Source of the DNA: Hydrogenophaga sp. NFH-34
Lineage (GTDB): Bacteria > Pseudomonadota > Gammaproteobacteria > Burkholderiales > Burkholderiaceae_C
DNA: 64,000 bases
NCBI RefSeq assembly: GCF_021401345.1
Contig: NZ_JACBGE010000025.1
Location: forward strand, 1 to 64,000
Direction: 5' to 3'
The notes under the pieces are model-generated. The model made no database searches. It had not been told where the DNA came from and saw nothing but the letters and a program-made list of their open reading frames with translations. Shown here piece after piece: positions 58,767 through 64,000 of this stretch (within the stretch, counting starts at the first letter, position 1; every line of letters starts with the position of its first letter). A program made the translations under genes and the position numbers.

Positions 58767-58894
58767 GCCCCCATACGCCTGACACCGTGCTGGCGCAGCC
58801 AGCGTGCCAGGCGCACCGCAGCCACGACTGGACACCTGTGGCGGAGAACCGCCGGCGCTGCCCTGCGGGCGCAATGGCGCCATTGGTCGGGCAG

Positions 58895-58924
58895 CTGGCA
58901 TCTGGTCTCGCGAGCATCTATAAT
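58895..58924 (+). promoter_or_regulatory. Probable promoter of rpmB-rpmG
   Basis: CTGGCA (58895-58900), an 18-base spacer and TATAAT (58919-58924) on the plus strand. The resulting leader of about 120 bases before rpmB has a small hairpin (CCACC/GGTGG near 59008-59022). The rest of the trxB-rpmB gap shows nothing else. Confidence 0.6.
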
Positions 58925-59049
58925 AGTTGGCTTTGCTGCAAAGAGCTCTTTGGGCCGTGCAATGCAAATACCGGGTTACCGCCACCCTTCTGGCGAGGTG
59001 AGGCTCCCACCGCACGGGTGGCAGCCGTTTGAAAAATCGGAGTGTCCTC

Positions 59050-59283
59050 ATGGCACGCGTCTGCGACGTCACGGGCAAGAAGCCCATGGTCGGAAACAAC
59101 GTTTCCCACGCCAACAACAAAACCAAGCGCCGGTTCCTGCCGAACCTGCAATACCGCCGTTTCTGGGTCGAAAGCGAAAACCGCTGGGTGCGCCTGCGCG
59201 TGTCGAGCGCTGCCCTGCGCCTGATCGACAAGAACGGTATCGAAGCGGTGCTCGCCGACCTGCGCGCACGCGGCCAAGCTTAA
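59050..59283 (+). CDS. rpmB: 50S ribosomal protein L28
   Basis: A 77-residue basic protein beginning [20 protein letters not shown], close to E. coli L28. The ATG at 59050 gives the family start. It lies 12 bp before rpmG in the standard rpmB-rpmG pair. Confidence 0.97.
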   Translation: MARVCDVTGKKPMVGNNVSHANNKTKRRFLPNLQYRRFWVESENRWVRLRVSSAALRLIDKNGIEAVLADLRARGQA

Positions 59284-59295
59284 GGAGTCCGGACC

Positions 59296-59466
59296 ATGGC
59301 AACCAAAGGCGCACGCGAGAAGATCAAGCTGGAATCCACCGCTGGAACCGGTCACTTCTACACCACCACCAAGAACAAGAAGACCACGCCCGAGAAGATG
59401 CTGATCAAGAAGTTTGATCCGGTCGCTCGCAAGCACGTGGACTACAAGGAAATCAAGCTGAAGTGA
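59296..59466 (+). CDS. rpmG: 50S ribosomal protein L33
   Basis: A 56-residue protein beginning [15 protein letters not shown] and ending [10 protein letters not shown]. It has no cysteines, so it is the zinc-independent form of L33. TAAGGAGTCC supplies a ribosome-binding site that overlaps the rpmB stop. Confidence 0.97.
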   Translation: MATKGAREKIKLESTAGTGHFYTTTKNKKTTPEKMLIKKFDPVARKHVDYKEIKLK

Positions 59467-59484
59467 TTCGGCCTGTGTCCCAAC

Positions 59485-59513
59485 AAAAAAGCCGCTGTCC
59501 CAGCGGCTTTTTT
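59485..59513 (+). terminator. Bidirectional terminator after rpmG
   Basis: Stem GCCGCTG/CAGCGGC with a 3-base loop, flanked by AAAAAA and TTTTTT, 18 bp after rpmG. It also serves the convergent glycosyltransferase gene, whose stop is 13 bp away. Confidence 0.92.
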
Positions 59514-59526
59514 GTTGCCTGAGGGC

Positions 59527-60348
59527 TCAGACGTCGAGATACTGATCCAGTCCGACGGGCGAACGGACCCGTCGTGCAGCCAGAGTTTCAGCCCGGATGC
59601 GGCGATTTTTCTCCAGCATCTCCGGCGTGACATACCCCCGGCCGTGGTCGAGGTGCAGGCAGGTGGTGGAATAGCGGATCTTTCGGGGCTTGAGGCCCAG
59701 GTGGCACAAGCGATCACCGAATTCGCAGTCCTCGCCGCCATACTGCATGCGCTCATCAAAACCATTGACCGCCAACGCGAACTCCTTGTAGCAGGACGCG
59801 TTGTGCCCGTTCCAGGTGCTGCGCGCCGGACTCATCCGGTTGAGCCAGTCGCCCCAGGCCCCACGGGCGTTGACCTTGAGGGTCTTGAGCGAGCGGCGCA
59901 GGCCGTGGGCCGTGAGCCAGGCCAGGTCAAACACCTGCCCGGAGACGATCTCCTCGCGCCCGATGCGCTCACTCAGCGCCATGGGCAGCTTGACGTACCC
60001 CCCCGACAGAAAAGTGCCCCTATCGGCAAAAGCCAGGTGCGTCTCGACAAAGTCGGGCCGGGGAATGCAGTCGCCATCCGTGAAGATCAGGTACTCGCCT
60101 TCGGCCTGGACAATGGCCTTGTTGAGGATGCGGCATTTCTGGAAGCCTTCGTCCGGCTGCCAGACATGCCGCACCGGAAACGGCAGTTGCGGCCGCAATG
60201 CCTCGATGAGCTGACGGGTTTCATCGCGCGAACCATCGTCGGCCACCACCACCTCAAAACCGCGATGCCGCTGTACCGAGAACCCCCACAGCACTTTCTC
60301 GAGCCAACGCGGATGGTTGTAGGTCGTGAAGATGACCGACGTTTTCAT
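59527..60348 (-). CDS. GT2-family glycosyltransferase
   Basis: A 273-residue GT-A fold enzyme without membrane segments. It has TTYNHPRWLEKVL near the start, the nucleotide-binding VVVADDGSRDET (33-44), the metal motif TDGD at 90-93 and a C-terminal acceptor region GGEDCEFGDRL like that of the Glyco_transf_7C domain. Donor and acceptor are unknown. Its ATG overlaps the stop of the O-antigen-ligase-like gene (ATGA, 60345-60348), so the two work together, presumably on lipopolysaccharide or a related glycan. Confidence 0.9.
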   Translation of the reverse strand: MKTSVIFTTYNHPRWLEKVLWGFSVQRHRGFEVVVADDGSRDETRQLIEALRPQLPFPVRHVWQPDEGFQKCRILNKAIVQAEGEYLIFTDGDCIPRPDFVETHLAFADRGTFLSGGYVKLPMALSERIGREEIVSGQVFDLAWLTAHGLRRSLKTLKVNARGAWGDWLNRMSPARSTWNGHNASCYKEFALAVNGFDERMQYGGEDCEFGDRLCHLGLKPRKIRYSTTCLHLDHGRGYVTPEMLEKNRRIRAETLAARRVRSPVGLDQYLDV

Positions 60349-61643
60349 GAAGAGGTGCCCCGGATGCCCATGCCTGGTCGCGCCAGCAGGATCATGGCGA
60401 CCGACAGGCTCATCATCACACCATAGTTGTTGGTACCCGTGTTGGTATCGGTGATGCTCATCAGCACATGCAGCACACCCAACCCCAGCAGTCCGATGGC
60501 CGCGAACCGGTTCCAGCGGCGCGCCACCCAGGCGCTGGCCAGAAAGGCGGCCATGAAACTCAGCGTACTCATCAGCCCCAGCACCCCATGGTCCAGCATG
60601 CCGTTGAGGTATTCGCTGTGCACGTGGATCTGGCGTTTCATCTCTTCGGAGCCCACCTCGTCGGCCCATGCCTGGATGAAAGCGATGCGCTGGGCTCGGC
60701 CATAGCCCAGCCAGGGCTGTTCCTGGATGGCACGCACCGCGTGTTGCCAGAACTGCAAGCGCACACCCACCGACGAATTCACATAGTTGGCATCGCGATC
60801 CCCCGCGAGCGTGGCCACCGCTTCATCTACCGCCATGTCCAGGCGCTGCAGGGGCACTTCCACCACCTTGGGCAGCAGTACGGCCACCACCGAGGACAGC
60901 GCCACCACCAGCATCGCCAGCTTGATGGCCGACAGCAGCCTTTGCGACCAGGGACGGGCGCTGCAGATCCACGCTCCCCAGAACACCGAAATCACCAGCC
61001 AGGGCACCACCAGATACGCCCCTCGCGCGCCCGTGAGCAGCACCGACAGCAGGAACAGCGCCGCACTGCCAGCCATCACGCCCAGTTCGCGCCCACTCGC
61101 GCCCAGTCGCAGCAAGGCGATCTGCACAAAGGCGAACATGACCAGCCCGCCCGCCCAGTTGATCCGGTTCGAGGGCGTTTCCACCCCCCAGTAGGCATGG
61201 GCACCGCTTACGGCCAGCCCCACCACCGCCGCCGCCAGCAAGGTCCAGCGCAACGCGTCGGCATCCACCCCACGGGGTCGCACCGAGCGCACCAGCAGGT
61301 ACACCGCACAGGCTGACAGCCCTACACGCATCTCGAAATGGCGCGTGCCGATCGGGTCGTCCCAATAGAGCACACCCGCCAGCTTGCAGGCCACCCCCGC
61401 CAGACAGAACCCCAGCCAGACCCGCGCCACCCGCCAAGCCCCCTCATCCCCCGGCTCGCCATGCGAACGCCAGTCGCGAAGCCAGGCCCAGCCGCCCCAG
61501 ACCACCAGCATGAGCCAGAGCACGCCACCCATTTTGGTATTGGCTGGCGTGAGCGCCAGCAACACCAGCACAACCAGCCAGGCGATCAGGCTCACCGGCT
61601 GCAACCACCGCCCTTGCTGCAATTGCCCTTCCATGCCTGGCAT
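60345..61643 (-). CDS. O-antigen ligase / Wzy-like membrane protein
   Basis: A 432-residue protein with about eleven hydrophobic segments and a large periplasmic loop (about 245-335) containing GYGRAQRIAFIQ and HVHSEYLNGMLDHGVLG, the pattern of the Wzy_C/WaaL family. Members join O-polysaccharide to lipid A-core or glycosylate pilin; which applies here cannot be told. An ATG three codons later (61634) is an alternative start. It is flanked by a GT2 gene and the mutase gene. Confidence 0.87.
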   Translation of the reverse strand: MPGMEGQLQQGRWLQPVSLIAWLVVLVLLALTPANTKMGGVLWLMLVVWGGWAWLRDWRSHGEPGDEGAWRVARVWLGFCLAGVACKLAGVLYWDDPIGTRHFEMRVGLSACAVYLLVRSVRPRGVDADALRWTLLAAAVVGLAVSGAHAYWGVETPSNRINWAGGLVMFAFVQIALLRLGASGRELGVMAGSAALFLLSVLLTGARGAYLVVPWLVISVFWGAWICSARPWSQRLLSAIKLAMLVVALSSVVAVLLPKVVEVPLQRLDMAVDEAVATLAGDRDANYVNSSVGVRLQFWQHAVRAIQEQPWLGYGRAQRIAFIQAWADEVGSEEMKRQIHVHSEYLNGMLDHGVLGLMSTLSFMAAFLASAWVARRWNRFAAIGLLGLGVLHVLMSITDTNTGTNNYGVMMSLSVAMILLARPGMGIRGTSS

Positions 61644-61667
61644 CGACCGCGCAACCGGAAACCGCGC

Positions 61668-63062
61668 TCAGTGCGCGGCGGCGGCCACATGGGCATCGGG
61701 CTTGACCGCCTTGAGCAGGCGCATCATGGTGGTTTCGATCCGCGCCAGCGCCTCGGGGGAATGCCCTTCAAAGCGCAGCACCAACACCGGTGTCGTGTTC
61801 GACGCCCGGATCAGGCCGAAACCATCGGGCCAGTCCACCCGCACACCATCGATGGTTGACAGGCGTGCCGGCGCCGCCAGCGCCGGATCCGATGCCGCCA
61901 GCGTGGTCAAGCGGTCCACCACGGCGTGAGGCTCGCCCTCGGCGCAGGCCACGTTGAGTTCCGGCGTGCTGTGGCTCGTCGGCAAGGCTTGCAGCACCGC
62001 GTTGGCGTCCGGTTGGCGACTCAGGATTTCAAGCAGGCGGGCGCCCGCATAGGAGCCGTCGTCAAACCCGTACCAGCGCTCCTTGAAAAAGATGTGGCCA
62101 CTCATCTCACCGCCCAGCGGGCTGTCGAGTTCCTTCATCCGGGCCTTGATCAGGGAGTGGCCGGTCTTGTAGATGTGCGGCACACCACCGGCCGCCTCGA
62201 TGGCCGGCGCCAGCCGCTGGGAGCATTTCACGTCGAACAGGATGTGCCCTCCGGGCACCCGCGACAGCACATCCTGCGCAAACAGGATCATCTGGCGGTC
62301 GGGAAAGATGTTCTCACCGTCCTTGGTCACGATGCCCAAGCGGTCGCCATCGCCGTCGAAGGCCAGCCCGAGCTCCGCATCCGTCTCGCGCAAGGCGCGC
62401 TGCAGGTCCACCAGGTTCTCCGGCTTGCTCGGGTCGGGATGGTGGTTGGGAAAGTGCCCATCCACCTCGCTGAACAGCTCGGTGACCTCGCAACCCAGGG
62501 CCCGGAACAGCGCTGGCGCCGTCGCCCCCGCCACCCCATTGCCGCAGTCCACCACCAGCTTCATGGGGCGTGCCAGCTTCACGTCGCCCACGATGCGGTC
62601 GCGATAGGCGGCCTCAACGTTCACGTGACGCACACGTCCGCCGTCCGCCAGCATCCACGATTCGGCTTCGATCATCTGGCGCAAGGCCTGGATTTCGTCG
62701 CCGTAGATGGCCTTCCCGGCCATCACCATCTTGAAGCCGTTGTAATCCTTGGGGTTGTGGCTGCCCGTCACCTGGATGCCGCTGCGACACAGCGTGTTGG
62801 CCGCAAAGTACAGCATGGGCGTGGTAACCATGCCCACATCGATCACGTCGATGCCCGCCGCCACCAGCCCACGCACGAGTGCAGCGGCCAAGGCCGGGCC
62901 GCTCAGACGGCCATCCCGGCCGACGGCGACCGTAAGCTCCCCTTGGGTTCGCGCCACGCTGCCAAAGGCCCTGCCCAACGCTTCGGCCACCTGTTCGTTC
63001 AGGGTGGAGGGGACGATACCCCGGACATCGTAGGCCTTGAAGATCGAAGCAGCGACTTGCAT
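61668..63062 (-). CDS. Phosphomannomutase/phosphoglucomutase
   Basis: Interconverts hexose 6- and 1-phosphates for surface polysaccharide precursors. The 464-residue protein has the phospho-serine Ser101 in TGSHNPKDYNGF, the metal loop DGDGDR at 236-241, and GGEMSGHIFF for sugar recognition near 320. Length and motifs fit the AlgC/ManB-type dual enzyme. The ATG at 63062 begins MQVAASIFKAYDVRG, the normal family start. The neighbours support a role in envelope glycan, with GalU (22373-23245) using glucose 1-phosphate. Confidence 0.93.
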   Translation of the reverse strand: MQVAASIFKAYDVRGIVPSTLNEQVAEALGRAFGSVARTQGELTVAVGRDGRLSGPALAAALVRGLVAAGIDVIDVGMVTTPMLYFAANTLCRSGIQVTGSHNPKDYNGFKMVMAGKAIYGDEIQALRQMIEAESWMLADGGRVRHVNVEAAYRDRIVGDVKLARPMKLVVDCGNGVAGATAPALFRALGCEVTELFSEVDGHFPNHHPDPSKPENLVDLQRALRETDAELGLAFDGDGDRLGIVTKDGENIFPDRQMILFAQDVLSRVPGGHILFDVKCSQRLAPAIEAAGGVPHIYKTGHSLIKARMKELDSPLGGEMSGHIFFKERWYGFDDGSYAGARLLEILSRQPDANAVLQALPTSHSTPELNVACAEGEPHAVVDRLTTLAASDPALAAPARLSTIDGVRVDWPDGFGLIRASNTTPVLVLRFEGHSPEALARIETTMMRLLKAVKPDAHVAAAAH

Positions 63063-63179
63063 GAACCGTTCGTGGAAAGAGCGAATCGTGCATTGTAGGT
63101 GGCTTGCCCCGGCCATCGGCACCAGAGACATGTCCGGAAATGGCGAGTCTGATCTGCCACAAACCCCTACGATGTGCCC

Positions 63180-64000
63180 ATGCCATCCCCAGCCCCCCTC
63201 GACGCCGACGCCTGCTACCTCGCGCTTGCTGCGCGAGACGCCCGCTTCGACGGGCGCTTTTTCACCGGCGTCACCTCCACCGGCATCTACTGCCGGCCGG
63301 TCTGTCGTGTGCGCACGCCCCGGCAGGCCAACTGCCGCTTTTTCGCCCACGCGGCCCAGGCCGAAGCGGCCGGTTTTCGCCCCTGCCTGCGCTGCCGTCC
63401 CGAACTCGCCCCCGGGGATCTGGCCTGGTCCGCCACCGATGCCGGCGACATTCTTACCCGCCAGGCGCTGGGCTTGCTGGCCACGCCCGACACCTGGACC
63501 GGTGACACCCCCAGCGCGGCCGCACTCGCCCAACGTCTCGGCGTGAGCGACCGGCACCTGCGCCGCCTGTTCGAAGAACGGATGGGCGTCTCGCCCCTGC
63601 AGTACCTGCAGACCCGGCGCCTTCTGACCGCCAAGCAGTTGCTGACCGACAGCCACCTGCCTGTCACCAAGGTCGCCGAGCTCAGTGGATTTGGCAGCCT
63701 GCGCCGCTTCAACGCTGTTTTCCAGGAACGTTATGGGCTGAATCCCAGCCAGTTGCGGCGGGGGTCATCCTCGCCGGAGGGTGCACTCACCGTCAGGCTG
63801 GGCTACCGCCCCCCTTACGACATTGCCGCCCTGTTGCGCTTCTTCCACGATCGTGCGATCGACGGCGTCGAGCAGGTCCTCTGGCCCACCGAGCGCATGC
63901 CGCTGCCGGGTCTGGCCCGCACCATTGGCCTGCATGCCTCCAACCGCACCCTCAGTGGCTGGGTCGAAGCCCGCTTCGACCCCGAACGCCACCAGGTCAT
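63180..64000 (+). CDS. Ada N-terminal/AraC/AlkA fusion: DNA-3-methyladenine glycosylase (3' end missing)
   Basis: The first 273 residues of an alkylation-repair protein cut by the right window edge. The Ada-type zinc domain has Cys38, Cys42, Cys69 and Cys72, the same positions as in E. coli Ada, where Cys38 accepts methyl groups from phosphotriesters. An AraC-type DNA-binding domain (about 95-192) follows, then the AlkA N-terminal domain from about 203. The full protein should continue into the HhH-GPD glycosylase domain. It probably both senses methylation damage and repairs bases. An in-frame GTG at 63174 is an alternative start. Confidence 0.93.
   Translation, partial: MPSPAPLDADACYLALAARDARFDGRFFTGVTSTGIYCRPVCRVRTPRQANCRFFAHAAQAEAAGFRPCLRCRPELAPGDLAWSATDAGDILTRQALGLLATPDTWTGDTPSAAALAQRLGVSDRHLRRLFEERMGVSPLQYLQTRRLLTAKQLLTDSHLPVTKVAELSGFGSLRRFNAVFQERYGLNPSQLRRGSSSPEGALTVRLGYRPPYDIAALLRFFHDRAIDGVEQVLWPTERMPLPGLARTIGLHASNRTLSGWVEARFDPERHQV

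Overview
The window is a high-GC (roughly 65 %) chromosomal segment that looks like a betaproteobacterium of the Burkholderiales, most likely family Comamonadaceae (relatives of Hydrogenophaga, Acidovorax or Variovorax). This is inferred from gene order and protein character: nagZ-acpS-pdxJ-recO-era-rnc-DUF4845-lepB-lepA beside mucD-rseB-rseA-rpoE and the rpmF-plsX-fab cluster, RNase E with a betaproteobacterial C-terminal tail, hemCDXY divergent from ppc, and TrpS with a C-terminal extension. It is almost wholly core genome. I see no insertion sequence, prophage, integron, CRISPR array, toxin-antitoxin pair or defence island, and no convincing new multi-gene system. The points of interest are regulatory elements and a few uncharacterised proteins.

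Layout. (1) 1-739: 3' part of an SDR oxidoreductase, then a 466-bp gap. (2) 1206-9384, minus strand: a tightly packed run read lepA-lepB-DUF4845-rnc-era-recO-pdxJ-acpS-nagZ (translation, protein export, RNA processing, DNA repair, vitamin B6, ACP activation, peptidoglycan recycling). (3) 9385-9893: an unusually AT-rich gap with two minus-strand terminators, a DnaA-box pair and a palindrome. (4) 9894-13870, minus: the sigma-E envelope-stress unit rpoE-rseA-rseB-mucD, preceded by a conserved two-TM protein. (5) 14418-20881, minus: yceD-rpmF-plsX-fabH-fabD-fabG-acpP-fabF, phospholipid and fatty-acid synthesis, with a good sigma-70 promoter before rpmF and strong hairpins in three intercistronic gaps. 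(6) 20950-26873: maf and an RsmI-like methylase (plus), then rluC-hns-HAD phosphatase-Rieske-S49 peptidase and galU (minus). (7) 27475-30345: rne with a leader of about 550-600 bp. (8) 30606-34933, minus: hemC-hemD-hemX-hemY. (9) 35016-43119, plus: ppc, rnm, a DMT transporter, yciO-like Sua5 protein, M50 peptidase, trpS and a NarL-type regulator, facing a histidine kinase. (10) tRNA-Ser(CGA), then rpoH behind a perfect CIRCE element. (11) 45968-57677, minus: lysS-phosphoesterase, livHMGF, lolA-rarA, ftsK and a Crp-like regulator. (12) trxB, rpmB-rpmG (plus). (13) 59527-63062, minus: phosphomannomutase/phosphoglucomutase, O-antigen-ligase-like protein, GT2 glycosyltransferase. (14) from 63180: an Ada-N/AraC/AlkA fusion cut by the window end.

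How the parts fit. Two stress sigma factors lie in the window: RpoE with its membrane anti-sigma system and periplasmic protease (envelope stress), and RpoH with an HrcA-type operator (cytoplasmic heat stress). AcpS activates the ACP encoded 13 kb away in the fab cluster, and PlsX and FabD draw on the same acyl-ACP pool. GalU, the mutase, the ligase and the GT2 enzyme could together supply and assemble surface polysaccharide. Most start sites were moved inward from the longest open frame on the basis of family N-termini, Shine-Dalgarno spacing or ATGA/TGATG stop-start overlaps; uncertain ones are flagged.
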